Positions 33,624 through 45,958 are shown, numbered from the stretch's first letter. The stretch is DNA of 64,000 nt from Exophiala sp. HKRS030 (GCA_023897205.1 JAHWDD010000002.1:4898001-4962000), one strand, 5' to 3'. A program made the numbers and translations. The notes: generated by a model not told the origin, from the letters alone.

Positions 33624-34464
33624 CTGACATTAATCAGTGTTCGGGTCCAACGCAAGAGAATCTGAGTGTCAGTGGACAAGGCCACATAATCCAACTTACA
33701 TCCATTTCCAAGCCGCAGAAAAGCAGTTCTAGACAATGTCTCGTCTCCTGTCGATGTAGTATTATCGGGTGCCTTTCGTTGTAGATAGATCTCTGGTCTT
33801 ATGATATCGCAGGGGACTTGAAACTGCGTGAGCTTGTCTTTCAAGAAGATCACAGCAAAATATTTAGTCTGGTTTCAAGCTCGGGATTCAATCGAGTATC
33901 TGCCGTTCTGATTTTCTGGTCGCGGACACCTACTGAAGAGCCAAGTGGGATTGTACACCGTTGGAGTTGGAGTCGGATTGACGTCATTTCTGACATCCGG
34001 CACAAAAGTCTAAAGACGGCAGCCACAGCGCGTTCGTGTTTCACGAGCGTTCAACTTACAAGGCTACAGGATCAAGCCGCAACTCGTGCACGTCCTTGAT
34101 GGGAATTGTATTGGTAGAAGTCGATTGATATCAGCAAGAGAGAAGACGTCTCTTTACATATCAACACTACACCAATGTCGATACATGGCTCAAATCCGTT
34201 GTAGGAAGATGTGCCTGAGGAAATAACCCCTTGATATGCTGTTACCATCTCTGCAATAATGCTGAATTTCATGCCATGCCATGTCAATCCACAACATCCC
34301 AGGTTCCCCAATCGCACGTTGGTCTCTCTATTTCTCCTCGCTTTACGCATGCGTTGCAACACATACTAGATGCATGTTCGTCACGTTCTTTATCATATTG
34401 TCATCAATTCGAGTCCAGGGTTTGGACGAAAGGAAATCAACCACTACCGCGATCCTCCGGTCCA
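33624..34464. other. Intergenic between two minus-strand genes
   Basis: Should contain the leader of the small membrane protein gene and the 3' UTR of the kinase gene. Short frames on both strands have no recognisable features. Confidence 0.5.
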
Positions 34465-36287
34465 TCATGAGTTAGAGAATGCATTGAACGCCTTGTATGT
34501 GTACCCGATGAAAGGTAGGCTCATCTCGGCGTCCTGCTCTGGTAACACCTGTTTTGCATGGGCTCTGTGCAGAGCACTATTGTCTTCTTGTGGGATTTCA
34601 TCAATGGGAAAGTAGCTGACATCGATATTGGACGTCAGTTTGGGTTCAAAGGGCGCTCGAATTTTTCGGAGCTGATCCCAAACAACTCCACGGAAGAATG
34701 GGTGCTTCTTGATGCTGCTCGCTCCGTCGTGAGCCCCACCTTCTTTACCTAGTCGGTCTGCTGCATCACAAAGGAAGCTGCCAACATTAGCCTAGTTTTA
34801 TGAGGTAAAGCCTTGCAACTTACCATCTGATCATATCCTCTGCATCTCGGCCCAGGACCAATTCATCGGGGAAATAGAGTGATTCACGCCAATTGACAAT
34901 CTTGCGATAAGTGTCGTGAGTATCTTCGGCACAGAATGGTGGCCAGCCCACCAAGCATTCAAACATGATGGCACCAACCGACCACCAATCGCACAGGTAT
35001 GTATATCCCTGACCAAGGAAAATCTCGGGGGCAATGTAGTCCGGTGTGCCAACAGTCGAGTAAGCCATATGTCGCCTAGACTTTCTCCACGTATTGACCA
35101 AGCCTCGATTGCTCACCGTGAGGTTTATTTGTTCGTTCAGGGCCATGGAATTTCGATTTCCTGACTTGTCATGTGCATTGGATTTGAGGAGTGCTTGATA
35201 GTATGAATTTTCGTGCTGTTTCCGACCTCCGGTTGACAGACCAAAATCTGTCAACTTGATGTGACCCCCTCTATCTAAAAGGATGTTGTCGGGCTTGATA
35301 TCACTATCGCGACGTTAGCATAAAGTGAAAGTGGCGGAACAATATCCTTACCGATGCAAGAAACCAAGCTTGTGGACTGCCTCGATAGCCATCACAATCT
35401 CGGCCATGTAGAATCGCGTAATGTCCTCTGAAAAGATTTCGTATTTGATCAACATGGTCATTAAATCACCGCCGGGCAAGAATTCCATCAGCATGTACAG
35501 AAAGGCAGAGTCTTGGAAGGAAGCATGAAGTTTGACAAGCCACGGGTTGTCCTTGGAATCGGCCAAGATATCTCTTTCCGCACGGACGTGAGCCAGTTGG
35601 TCTTTTTTGAACATTTCAGACTTGATCAAGGACTTGAGAGCATAAATCTTGCCATCGGACTTGCGTTGAACCAGTTTGACCTCACCGAAAGCACCTTTGC
35701 CAATAACTTTGATCGTGGTGAAGTTCTGAGGCGACTCCTTGGTTCTGATGAATCGTAAGAAGCGGGCCTCCTTCTGCGCAAGGGTGTTGATCTCCTTCTG
35801 TTTGACAGCGTCGGAAACGTTAGGGTCTTTAAGAGTGGCATCTAGCTCCTTAGCACGGCTGTTTCGATCTCTGGCTCTTTCAATATTTTCCTGGAAGAAT
35901 GAATTGACCAATTGTTTAGCAGCAGTACCTCGCTTGAGAATGTTGTCGGAATATTTACGCGGATTGGGAACTTCCTCTTCCTCTGGTTTGGGTTGAGATC
36001 TGGCCGCTGAAGGCACCGGAGGAGCGAGATGAGCCTGATAAGGGTTTGGGGCTTGTCTTGGATCGGCGGCTGTACGAGGACGAGAGTTTGCGGGAGAAGG
36101 AGTCCGATTTGTAGCAGATCTCGGAGTTGCACTCAAGTCCTGGTTTGAAAACTGTTGGATCAAACCGCTCGTGGCATCATTGTTAGTGTTGACAGCATAC
36201 GGCCTAGAATTGCCTTGATATGCAGGTTGAGGTGACTGTAGGCTGGCTTGCTGCTGATATTGATAGTGCTGCTGCTGCTGGAGCTGT

Positions 36288-36319
<32 letters not shown>

Positions 36320-36580
36320 AATCTGCTGTTGCTGGAGGTACTGCTGCTGTTGCTGCTGTTGTGGAGATTGTTGAGGGAAAGACTGGTTCATAAAGTATCC
36401 AGCATTTGTTGTTGTATTTGGAGAGACTAATCCACCCATATATTCTTGCTGTTGACCGCCGTAAATGGGCTGGGGAAAAGTGGAGGGAGTAGTGGGATAC
36501 ATTCGAGCGTTGGCGGCATCGAAGTTGTGCTGATTATCAAACTGAAAGTTCAGCCGTAAACGATTGTTGTCGTGGTCCAT
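34465..36580 (-). CDS. cot-1: NDR-family protein kinase COT1/Cbk1
   Basis: The model is complement(34465..34777, 34824..35303, 35352..36580), 673 residues. This is the NDR/LATS AGC kinase of the RAM/MOR network, with Mob2 as partner, controlling polar growth, septation and hyphal branching. The N-terminus [19 protein letters not shown] is the COT1 start and supports 36580 over a longer frame beginning at 36634. A Gln-rich stretch follows, then the NDR N-terminal Mob-binding region. Kinase motifs: glycine loop GKGAFGEV (294-301), catalytic HRD (409-411, split by intron 1), DFG (429-431), then the NDR-type long activation insert with [17 protein letters not shown]. The hydrophobic motif F-x-x-Y-T-Y-K-x-F puts the regulatory Thr at 663. 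Introns are 48 and 46 bases. All motifs look intact. Neurospora COT-1 is about 600 residues; the excess is mainly the Gln-rich part. Confidence 0.95.
36250..36363 (-). repeat. CAG/CAA trinucleotide tract coding poly-Gln in COT1
   Basis: On the coding (minus) strand this is a mixed CAG/CAA run, giving blocks of Gln broken by Leu, Ile, Tyr and His. The length may vary between strains. It lies in the N-terminal part of the kinase, well before the catalytic domain. Confidence 0.9.
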
Positions 36581-38084
36581 AACGGAGGCAAGATCGAGGT
36601 AGGGAAGGAGAAAAGTTATGTGAGGTGATGGCAAGGGGGTATGGAAGGTGGTTGCTAGAGTGGTTCACCGCCTGCGCTTGTGATTCGGACGAGGTCCCTA
36701 AAAGGACGAGGCTTCAATCTGGGAGGTAGATCAAGTGTTGACAGGATGCAGTAGCTGGATTTCTTCTGAGAAGTAGTCGGTGAGGCCTGGGAGAGAGGAT
36801 GTCGGTGAAGTGACCTGAATCCCAACTCTGGAGCAGGAGGTAGAAAAGGAGAGTTGGAGTGGTCGAAGCGAGGAGCGAGGGGGAAGTCGAAGCCCACGGT
36901 GGGTCTCGGTGTAGAGACCAAGGCTGAGGCTGAGAGACAGGTAGGCAACGAGAGCGTTGGTCGAGTGCAGACTGGAGAGTGTGTTCAAGTTATAGAAGGG
37001 ATTCAGAAGAGAAACGAGAATGTATGGTTGGGGTTGACTTGATGTGCGAGATCAATGGGAAGCAGTAGATGGCTGCTGGCTGCTGGCTGCTGGCTGCGGT
37101 GGATTGGTGGATTGGTGGTGGTGCACGTGTGTCTCCGTCTGTTTCAGGTTTGAGGGCAAGGATTATGTCTTTACAAGACGGAGTGTGCTGGAGAAGGGTA
37201 TTAACGGTCTACGGAGTAAGTTAGTTAAAATTTTAGGGGGCTTACAAGAGGACTCCTAGGGGTCTTAGGGCTACCTAGGCTGTCACAGGCACAATCTGGA
37301 GCCGACGGGGCTCCCAAGACACTCTGGAGAGCCACTGTTGAGTGTCACGCCCATCACCCTAACCGTACCATTAATTCCTTGGTCCTCAGAGATCCAGAAG
37401 TATGAACTGAAAGCGACTTGTACTTTGTGGGTATCACACAATGAATGCAGGTTTCCATCCAGGCACCATTAATTCATTGGTCCTCAGAGTGCTACCCTGG
37501 CTCATTGGCATATGTTGTAAGTCGGTGGCTCGTGACTCACGCCGTTGATTTTGTTTCAATACAGACCAAGGTTATGTCTGCACACGCGACCAGCACAAAC
37601 CTGTCTCTAACAAGACCAAAGTTTCCTGGATCAGACAGGGAGAATACTGTACAAAAGTCCCAAATGCTCGAATAAGTATCTGGAACCATTTGCCTCCAAA
37701 GTGGCACAGATCTGGGGCTGTTTAGGTAAGCGTGGTCGCGGTTGATACAATGACAAGCCTAAAAAGTGCGAGGCGGAGGGGCTGAGAGGGCTGATGGCAC
37801 TCCCCGAGTCCCCGTGCCTTCGCCCTGGGTGTGCCCACGGTTGAGCCCAAGCCCTAAGCCAAACTACTTCTCGCCTAAACCTCGGGAAGAGCCGTTCAAC
37901 TGCCAAAGTTTGTCTGCATCACAGTCGTGCGCAGTCTTGCATGTTTTTTCTTGGGCTGCTCAAACTATACAGCTTCAACAGTTCATGCTGTGCCATCATG
38001 CATTTTTGAGCGCTACCTGTTGGTCTACTGTTCTACTCGACTGGTCCTATTCATCACCGCTTTCTTCTGAATCCCTCTCCAACC
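36581..38084. other. Divergent promoter region, COT1 and TIM54
   Basis: This 1.5 kb separates the kinase (-) from TIM54 (+). A 7-base tandem repeat CTGCTGG (three full copies) is at 37073-37093, followed by GGATTGGTGGATTGGTGG. Copies of a CACCATTAATTC-like string recur near 37367 and 37464. No gene is supported; frames reaching into TIM54 from 37766 are leader sequence. Confidence 0.5.
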
Positions 38085-39586
38085 ATGTCCGAACCCCCAA
38101 GCCCGAGTCCAATGCCTCGACCACCAGTCTTCCAGAAAGCGTCAAATATGAGCCGCCAAAACCACCTCCAAAGCAGAATCCGGTCTTTCGCATGATGGGT
38201 GATTTGTATACTGTCTCAACGCTTTGTCCGACTCTAACTCGTCACAGGTATGCCAAACTTTCGCTTCAGACTGCCTTCGCGGAATTGGCTCATCTTCCTA
38301 TCTGTCACGGGTTCTTGGACCGCTGCCGTGCTCTATGACCGTCACCACAGAAAGAAAAATCAACAAAAGTGGTGCGATCTGGTTTCCCATATAGCCCAAC
38401 AGCCACTCGAGGTCAAAGAAATGCCCCGCAAGTTGACCGTCTTTCTATCCGCTCCTCCTGGCGATGGTATTCGCACTTCCAGACAATACTTCAAGGACTA
38501 CGTCAAGCCTGTTCTGGTCGCCGCCGCAATGGACCACGATGTCATCGAAGGTCGCAAAGAAGGGATGTGCGATATGGCACTGCAGAGCAGATTCGAAGAC
38601 TCCGTCGGAAGAAGAGTGAGAACAAGCCAGACCTGAGCAACATGGACAAGCCTGATACCGAACTTATCATTGACACCATAAGAGATGCGGTTAACATCAG
38701 ACCAGAACCAGGCGTACGAGGTGACCTGGTCCTTGGGAGACACACATGGAAGGAGTACATAAGAGGCTTACATGAAGGTTGGCTCGGTCCGCTAGAAGAG
38801 CCCCTTCCATCCCCAGTACAAGTGGACGAAGCTCCCTCCCCTATCCATTCATCCGTCGACCCTCAATCAGACGATCCGACTGCCATCCCACAACCACCAA
38901 GCGACTCGGACAATACAGAACAAGAAAAGAAGAAAGAAGAAGACAAGAAAAAGGAGGAAGAAAAGAAGAAGCCCTCTCCGCCCACCGCATATCTCTCCAT
39001 ATCCCAATATTCATCCAGTTCTCTCCCACCACAGATTCCGACCGAGCTGGAGCCATCACAACCCATTCACCAGCAACACATCTTGGGATTCCTCAAATTT
39101 CCAATCCGAATATACAACTTCCTGAACCGCCGCCACCTAGCTGATCAGATCGGCCGAGAAACCGCGGCCATTGTCCTGGCCGCCAATCGACCATATGAGC
39201 AATCCTCAAGCTTCGCCACACCTTCGTCAGACCTAGAAGCCGATCCTGTAGCCACGAGAACGCCGGAAAACGACGCCGACGATCGAGCCATCCAAACAGG
39301 ACAGACGTGGGAACAACAGTCGCTCCTCCGAGAGGAAGAATCAAAATGGCACAAGTCTGTCCGCAAACCACGGAAGGAAGATGACGAGACTGAGATCATA
39401 TGGATGAATGACATTACTATTGATCCGAGAATCGGGGATCGAATGCGACGATTCGTGCTGGACCCTGAGGAAGAGGCTCGTGCCGATAGATTGCTCAGTG
39501 GAGTGGAGAAATCTCGCCTTATACCGATTCAAGATCTGCGGGCGCAAAAGCCCATTCTTGGAAATCTGGACGACGAGAACGCCTAA
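38085..39586 (+). CDS. TIM54: Mitochondrial inner-membrane import subunit Tim54
   Basis: Tim54 is a subunit of the TIM22 complex that inserts carrier proteins into the mitochondrial inner membrane; in yeast it also supports Yme1 assembly. The model is 38085..38198 and 38248..39586 with a 49-base intron (GTGATT, CTAAC, CACAG). Recognisable features are NPVFRMMG joined to MPNFRFRLPSRNWLIF, a single membrane segment (LIFLSVTGSWTAAVLY), MPRKLTVFLSAPPGDGIRTS and later WKEYIRGLHEGWLGPLEEP, a Lys/Glu-rich linker and FLDPEEEARADRLL-like tail. Two one-base gaps must be bridged: the C5 run 38094-38098 just after the ATG, and the G3 run 38562-38564, where GRKEG continues as DVRYGTAEQIRRLRRK in the next frame. 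Each is solved by one extra base in the run, so I treat the gene as intact. It converges with PAC2, 227 bases apart. Confidence 0.9.
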
Positions 39587-39813
39587 GGGGCCATCACTTT
39601 CATGTTTGACGTGGCAAGATAAATTGTTCAATTTTTCCCACCAGGCGTCTCTTCCTCAGCGACATGGTATAACAGTCAAGCAGACCACTTCTACAGTGTA
39701 CAATATAGTAATGTAAAACCATCTATCCACTTCATACATCTTTCGCCTGTCTAGCTGTCTACCTCCTCCTATCCTCTCCAAGCACACCCGTTGTAGCCAT
39801 CAGATCTCCCATT

Positions 39814-42341
39814 TCAGAACGGCTCTACCCGTATGCTCACCGGCCTGATATATTTCCCCACGCCATGTCCTCCCACCTGGTTGCCTGCATCATCCAGACG
39901 CGCTCCGCCCATCATCGCGTCTGAAGGCGAGCTCTTCCCACCTTCGAGCAATGACGACGGACTGCCAATCTCGCGCCCAAACCCAACGCCAACGCCAACG
40001 CCACCTGCTCCTCCGGGGACGACCACCTCGTCGAGGAAATCGCCCCACGGGCGCAATCCATCGAGGATCTCCGTCTCGCGCTTCTTGAACCGCTGGCCTG
40101 CGCGCACAATGTACATGCCATTGCCATTGTCGTGTTTATCTCTATTACTGCTTCTGCTGTCGTCATCTGGACCAGCACTCGGTAGAACATTTATTGCAGT
40201 CGTCTGCGTCTCCTCGACGTCGTCATCGTCCTCATCCAAGTCATCCACGTCCCAGTCGCCCCAGCGCCGCCACTCCGCGACTTGTGCGTCATCGTCGTGC
40301 GTGATGTTGTTACTACTCTCTACGCCGGCACGGTTTTCTGTAGTGCTTCGAGATTCTGCATTGGCGGTATTGGCGGCGGCCGGGGTGATGGTGGACGCAG
40401 CTGTGACAGCACCACTGGCGCCTGTGTTTCTGGATATCCGCTCGACGGGGTCGTACTCGTCTGATTCGTAGATCAGTCTGAAACGAAGGGGCTGGAGCTT
40501 GAACACGCGTGCAACTATGGATTTGAGGCGGTAGACGGAGATGGTGGTTGGTAGTGGTTGGTGATGGGATTGGGGTGGAGGGTTTGTGGGATTTGATGGG
40601 AGTTGTGATGATGCTTGTGGGCATGCCGTGAAAGGGGAGAAAGGTAGAAATATGCGTTGACTAGTCGTGAGCCTAGAGTGCCAGGTTTGTAGCGCTCCAG
40701 ATGCTTGGAGTGGTCGGTGGTGGTTGACGTGGAGTTGATATCAGGGCTTGTTTGGGACCCTGATGTCGATTCGGATGGGGAGTATAACTTCGAGTACCGA
40801 GCGATCAGGTTGTCGCGGTCATATTTCGTGCACAAGGAGCTGTACAACGGGTTTCGACCATTAATGGCGTCTAGCTGTTTTAGAATCAGCTCTGGTTGCG
40901 GTCTTCTGTCGTGTGATTCCAAAATCGTCGTGACCTCCCTGTCAACGACGGAGAGATAGTAGATCTCGCCTTCCTCTCGGTCTCGTGGGGTGATGGTAGT
41001 GTAGTTGAGTGACTTGAGTTTTGGGATGCGTGCTAGAGTGAGGTAATAGGATCTTGAGTCTGCTTGTGCACCAGATGACAGAGGACCGTGTTGTGGCAAG
41101 GTCGATGTTTTCTCGGCGGGTTGAGCTGGCTCGGCTACAGACTCGTACAGTGGATTTCGCGATATACGGAGCGACGTGAGATTGGGGAAAATGATGGGAA
41201 GACTGTGGATGAATGCGTACGAGGTGATTTTATTGGCTGCGATGTTAAGAGTAGTGAGACTTGGGAAAACGGGCGTCGTTGGGGTTGTGGTGGACAAGTT
41301 TAGATCTGATATTGAGTTGCCCTGGAGAGAGAGAATGCTCAGGTTGGGGAAAAGACCGAAGATGGTTGGCAGGATGGAGAGATCTGTAAAGAAGTTGCTG
41401 TCGAGGCTCAATGTCGTGATGGTTGAGAAGGATTTCGTGGCGACGGTCGAGAATACTGTCAGCTCGTTGGAATTGAGCGACAATGTCTTCAATACAGGGA
41501 AGACTGGCGCTTCTTGGCCATCATATGATAGCAGCTTGACCACTTGATCCGCACTCAACAGACATTCGTTCAATTGTAGCTCTTGGACTGTTTCGAATTG
41601 TCGTCGTTGGCCGGTTGAATGGCTCTGCACGTCCCACATCCTTAAGCCACTGGCTTTCAGTGTTCTCAACTGCTCGAAGGGCACACACATCTCCAAGACA
41701 GCTTCCCAACTCTCCATCAGATTCCACCCGACATCCAAGTCGATGATCTTTGGACATGCACGACGTAATTCATCCTGAGCAGCCTGCACAAGATCATCCG
41801 TCCATTCATCGGACCTTTTCAGTACACCGCACAGCTGTAGTTCGTCCAGCAACACAATCCTCAACTCTGCCAACTGAGACAACTGCGCGGCGATCTTATC
41901 GAATCCGACTTCCTCCACAACTTTGCCAGAGACAATGATCTGCTTCCGCTCCTCTAAATTGGTGGCAGCGAGGTCATCGCCACGAAGCCCGGCACTAGTA
42001 CCGTGAGGATCATCCGTATGACTTCCATCGCCGGCATTCGCGTATTTCCGTCGAATACCCTCTATCATGGTCCTTACATTGTCTGGCTTTCGACTGGGCC
42101 GAACAAAGCTCGCAGCCGTCTGATCATGACGTGCCAGGCACCGGAAGATTCTCCGGCCGTTGAACGTACCATCGTGTTTGCCTCGACTCACATCATCCCA
42201 TTCCACCCCAAGCCAGGTTCCTGAAGTTTTGGGAAGGGTACCAATCCAACGCACTGTGCAAAGTGCGTTGCCATATGAGATGCGTTGGTTGATATAATGT
42301 AATGGCTCAGGAGCGATCGACTGATTCGTGTGGGTGGCCAT
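39814..42341 (-). CDS. PAC2: Tubulin-folding cofactor E (Pac2)
   Basis: Cofactor E helps assemble and release alpha/beta-tubulin dimers in the cytosol. The protein (about 842 residues) has an N-terminal CAP-Gly domain (GTWLGVEWDDVSRGKHDG), leucine-rich repeats from about 180 to 420 (LKTLSLNSNELTVF, ITTLSLDSNFFTDL, LSILSLQGNSISDL, LTTLNIAANKITSY) and a C-terminal ubiquitin-like domain. The last is reached only after one frame move: the G4 run 40634-40637 (C4 on the coding strand) must be C5, after which ISVYRLKSIVARVFKLQPLR follows in frame. Within the ubiquitin-like part is a long acidic, Gly-rich insertion (VDDLDEDDDDVEE), so the protein is longer than usual for the family. The tail ends with VRAGQRFKKRETEILDGLR and a Gly-Val repeat. 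The first ATG at 42341 fits family starts. Confidence 0.92.
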
Positions 42342-43387
42342 TGTTAAGAAAGGGAAAAGCGTCTGTTATCTCGTCATACCTATGGCTTCTCGGGACGTCT
42401 TTGGCTTTGGTGGGCTCCTATTACCCTTCTCAGATATCGAAAGGATGAAAAGACGTTTCGAGCATTGCTCAATCTGGCTAGAGCGGGAAGGGAGGCGACG
42501 TCGAGCACCGCTTCTTGACAAAATCAGATGGACATGAATCACGGCTATTGATGGTCTGGGCAACGAGATAAATATCTATCTGCTCCCATTCCTTGTCTCC
42601 GAGCAGATTCACGCAGCAATAGATGGCAAAGATATTGGCAATGTGAATGCCAGGGTAAAATCCATCAAAAGTGCCATCCTCTTTGGGATGAGATGATGCC
42701 GCCCTAGCCTCACCTTCAGGCGAAATCGTAGCGTTAGACTTCCTTAGGTACTTAGTGAAGGCTTTAGTTCCTTGGCAAAGGCCATCCAGAGTACGGATTG
42801 TCGACGTCCTCTCAGCATTCCGAACACACGTACGGACAACGTCCCAAGCTTGAAAGGCAAGTCAGTGGCCAGCATGAACCACCTTTTCATGCCATGACTA
42901 GGCAGAAAAGTTGATAACTTCTCATTCGCTTGACCAATCATCCACCCGACCAGAAAAGTCTGCGATTGCCGAGAAATACAATCACGGACGGTCAATGGAG
43001 GTTTTCTCGAGGCGCAGTTCAACACAATTCGAAAAATCATTTCACTTCCGTGCATGCAGGCAACACAATGGCTATCTACGAGCCGCTGTCTTCTCCACAA
43101 TTTCCTATAGAAAACGAATTGCTCGGGTCTCCAAGGCTGCCCAGGAAGCCTCGCCGCCATGGCACACCGAATCCGGCTAAAATTTTCACTAGAGCCACGC
43201 CACGTTTCGCATGAAGGCGTTCAATCTGCCCTACGGAGTGGAAAGAGTACTACACGAAGTAGTCACAGGCTGCTTGACGATTCATTGAGGCTCTTCATCG
43301 TCGCTAGCAAGCCGCGGCCTGGCAGGGAGACCTTTCTTTCCATCGTAGGCTACGAAGTGCATATAGGTGTGAATAGCCCGGTGCTGC
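42342..43387. other. Divergent region, possible upstream exon of the DUF3433 gene
   Basis: Lies between PAC2 (-) and the DUF3433 gene (+). An ATG at 43069 opens 48 codons (MAIYEPLSSPQFPIENELL...) of a Pro-rich type often found at the N-terminus of DUF3433 proteins. It ends at 43213 and may be spliced to the main frame, but I find no strong donor. A minus-strand frame at 42744-43160 has no family features. Confidence 0.4.
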
Positions 43388-45958
43388 ATGGAGCGCTCTA
43401 TTACTTTATACGCCATTCAGACTCGAAGTATAGAGGCTGCTCTGATCGCAGTCTACGGCAAAGACTTTTACATACAGTGTCAATCGGAGATAATGCAGAC
43501 AAGGACAGATGGTCCTCGTTATAAGCCGCTCATTCTCAAGCTACCCTCCCTTGTGGTGTTTTTGTCACTATTCGCACTCTCTATAGGCCTGATTGAGTGC
43601 CTCCTGCGACTCTCGCATAGGTCACAAGAGCAGGCCATTTCCAGACGTGCCACTCCTGAGTTAATCAAGCGGCAGACCAGCACAACTAGTACTTCCACCA
43701 TCTGGTGCGATGATCCGGTGACTTACTCTTCCAAATTCTCCAGCTTGGAGTCTCGCTACGAGGAAATCTGTACCGACTTTTCGAATGTCTTTGCTACAGA
43801 GACCAACGACCTTCCAGCCTCTCTGCAGACCTATTTCAGTCAATGGAGTCAGAGTTATGATAGCATCACGGACAGCAAGAAAGCGGTCCAGTGGACGTCC
43901 AACACATGTCGGCCCACACCCTTTCCTTCGGCAATAACGGGGATTTTCGAACTCACCGCAGGTTGCACGAGTACGACAGTCACTACATGGAATTATTTCT
44001 GTCCTCCAAGCGGTATAATCACTCTTCGGAGCGCGAGCCTGACGACATCATACATTCCTAGAATCGGGTGCGCTTTCTCGTATGACTATCAGATGGTGAT
44101 TGCTACGCGCACCCCAGAACAGACTCCAGTTTCTTCAACGCCAAAGTTGCTACTCGAGTCCACTGCTTACATTTCCAATCCTACCACGCCAACTATAACC
44201 CAGACGCCCACGGTGACACTCTCCAGCACTGGCAATAGGGAAACTTCCATTCAGACTCGTACGGTCTCAGCATCGAGTCCGTTGAGAAGCTCAGACATTC
44301 CCTATGAGTCTGTTACCCAAAGCACGGTCCCCGCAACGACGGCCGACACGACAGATACCACGACGACGGCGACGATGACGACGAATGCTACACCAACCGT
44401 AACACCACTCCGGCTGACGCAGGACGAGGTGATTGTTTCAGAGACCTTCACCTCCACCACTTATTTCCAAGCTCTTTTCCTTGCCCCGTTGGTCGCCGTG
44501 ATCATCAAAGCTGTGTACGAAACAATCATCTCTGCCATGAAGATGGTTGAGCCGCTTCAGCGTATCCAGACACCCAGCGGTGCGCCATCGGCCTCTTCTG
44601 TTCAGGCGCAGTATCTGCGCTCTTCGCTCACGCTGGATGTCTTGAGATCAGCGGCTCATGGCCGGCTGCTCCCATTTTGGTCCATAATTATGTACGCAAT
44701 AGTCAGCATCACTCCACCCTTGGCGTCGACAGCGATGAGCGTCAGAACCACGGACAATTGCCTGATCAATGGAAAGGAACTGCGATGTGATCCGGTCTGG
44801 GTGGTCAACCTCAAAATCATTCGATCGGTCGAAGGACTGCTTGCGATAGGGGCTTGCTTTGTCATTCTGCTAATCTATCTGACCTCTCGAAGCTCGTTGG
44901 GTCTCCTTGCAAATCCGTCGTCAATAGCAGCCGTTGCGGCTATGTTGAACCACGAACCTTTGCTCTACGATCTGCTAAGTATCGACCCGGACGCCGATGA
45001 ACAAACATTCGAGGATTGTCTTGCAAATCATCGTTTCTGGCTTGGCAGTCACCAGGACCCGCGAACAGGTCAGCAGCGCCACGGACTGATAGGACGAGTC
45101 GACCGCTCTGTGCAGTCACGACCTCCTTCCCAGAGATTGTCAGCAAAGCAGTATCTCATCAGACAAAAATTCAAGACCATCCTTACCTACGGCGGTTGTC
45201 TTCTCACCGTCGTCGCACTACTTGGGGTGCTCCTGGCCTATTCATTTGACTACAGCTTCTCCAATTTCAACTTGTTCTTTTCATCACAGGGTATCTTGCC
45301 AAAACTGATCATGGTTGGTATGGCGGCGTTGGCAGACGTCCAAGTCAAGAATATCGAACGCATCATCCGTGTCACAGAGCCGTACCGTCGCCTCACCAAA
45401 CAGGACAGCAGACTCGAGACCACGATATCGCTGCCATTAAACGGGACTTGCTGGTCAAACCTGCCGATCTGCATTTACCACTTGCTCCGACACTCGAATA
45501 GTCACATGGCGTGGCAAACGACGGTAAGTGTCGTGGCGTGTCTGAGTGATTTCAATATCCTTGTTGTTGGTGGGGTCTTGTTCACTGATTCACAAACCCG
45601 CGAGTCGTTCCTGGCGTGCTCGTACATAGCAATAGTCATCACAGGGATGATGTTACTCATTCTCATCATTACCATAATCTGGTGGAGACGGATCCCGGTT
45701 GTCAGGGATATGCCGCGACGACCAGAGACGATCGCTGCTGTAATGAGTTATCTATGCGGGTCAGAAATAGTGAGAGGTTGGTTAACGGCACACTATAAGG
45801 TAGAGCAAATGGGTCCGAAGGAGCGAGACCAGGTCATGGCGAAGACTGGGCGTAGGATCATGTTTGGAAAAGTGCGGAGTGAGATTGACGGAAGGGTGAG
45901 GTGGATGGTTGATTTTGAGCATGACGTTGATGATCATAAAGAAGGACCATCGGCATGA
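43388..45958 (+). CDS. DUF3433 multi-pass membrane protein
   Basis: The 856-residue frame has about six hydrophobic segments: PSLVVFLSLFALSIGLIECL (about 53-72), FQALFLAPLVAVIIKAVYE, PFWSIIMYAIVSITPPLA, GLLAIGACFVILLIYL, LLTVVALLGVLLAY and MMLLILIITIIWW. Between the first and second is a large Ser/Thr-rich, Cys-containing part (about 95-355), probably outside the cell or in the wall. The stretch EPYRRLTKQDSRLETTISL and the following LPICIYHLLRHSNSHMAWQT match the DUF3433 pattern (two repeats of a fungal membrane domain of unknown function). The true start is uncertain: the region before GPRYKPLILK looks unlike a normal N-terminus, and an upstream exon at 43069 is possible. The protein may be a wall-linked sensor or transporter, but this is inference. 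Confidence 0.75.
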   Translation: MERSITLYAIQTRSIEAALIAVYGKDFYIQCQSEIMQTRTDGPRYKPLILKLPSLVVFLSLFALSIGLIECLLRLSHRSQEQAISRRATPELIKRQTSTTSTSTIWCDDPVTYSSKFSSLESRYEEICTDFSNVFATETNDLPASLQTYFSQWSQSYDSITDSKKAVQWTSNTCRPTPFPSAITGIFELTAGCTSTTVTTWNYFCPPSGIITLRSASLTTSYIPRIGCAFSYDYQMVIATRTPEQTPVSSTPKLLLESTAYISNPTTPTITQTPTVTLSSTGNRETSIQTRTVSASSPLRSSDIPYESVTQSTVPATTADTTDTTTTATMTTNATPTVTPLRLTQDEVIVSETFTSTTYFQALFLAPLVAVIIKAVYETIISAMKMVEPLQRIQTPSGAPSASSVQAQYLRSSLTLDVLRSAAHGRLLPFWSIIMYAIVSITPPLASTAMSVRTTDNCLINGKELRCDPVWVVNLKIIRSVEGLLAIGACFVILLIYLTSRSSLGLLANPSSIAAVAAMLNHEPLLYDLLSIDPDADEQTFEDCLANHRFWLGSHQDPRTGQQRHGLIGRVDRSVQSRPPSQRLSAKQYLIRQKFKTILTYGGCLLTVVALLGVLLAYSFDYSFSNFNLFFSSQGILPKLIMVGMAALADVQVKNIERIIRVTEPYRRLTKQDSRLETTISLPLNGTCWSNLPICIYHLLRHSNSHMAWQTTVSVVACLSDFNILVVGGVLFTDSQTRESFLACSYIAIVITGMMLLILIITIIWWRRIPVVRDMPRRPETIAAVMSYLCGSEIVRGWLTAHYKVEQMGPKERDQVMAKTGRRIMFGKVRSEIDGRVRWMVDFEHDVDDHKEGPSA

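Noticed and set aside
37766..38338. N-terminal extension of TIM54 from 37766
   Set aside because: It is open only because of the missing base at 38094-38098; Tim54 starts at 38085 and the upstream text is leader-like.
42744..43160. Minus-strand frame of 138 codons
   Set aside because: No recognisable motif, and it covers the probable leader or first exon of the DUF3433 gene on the other strand.
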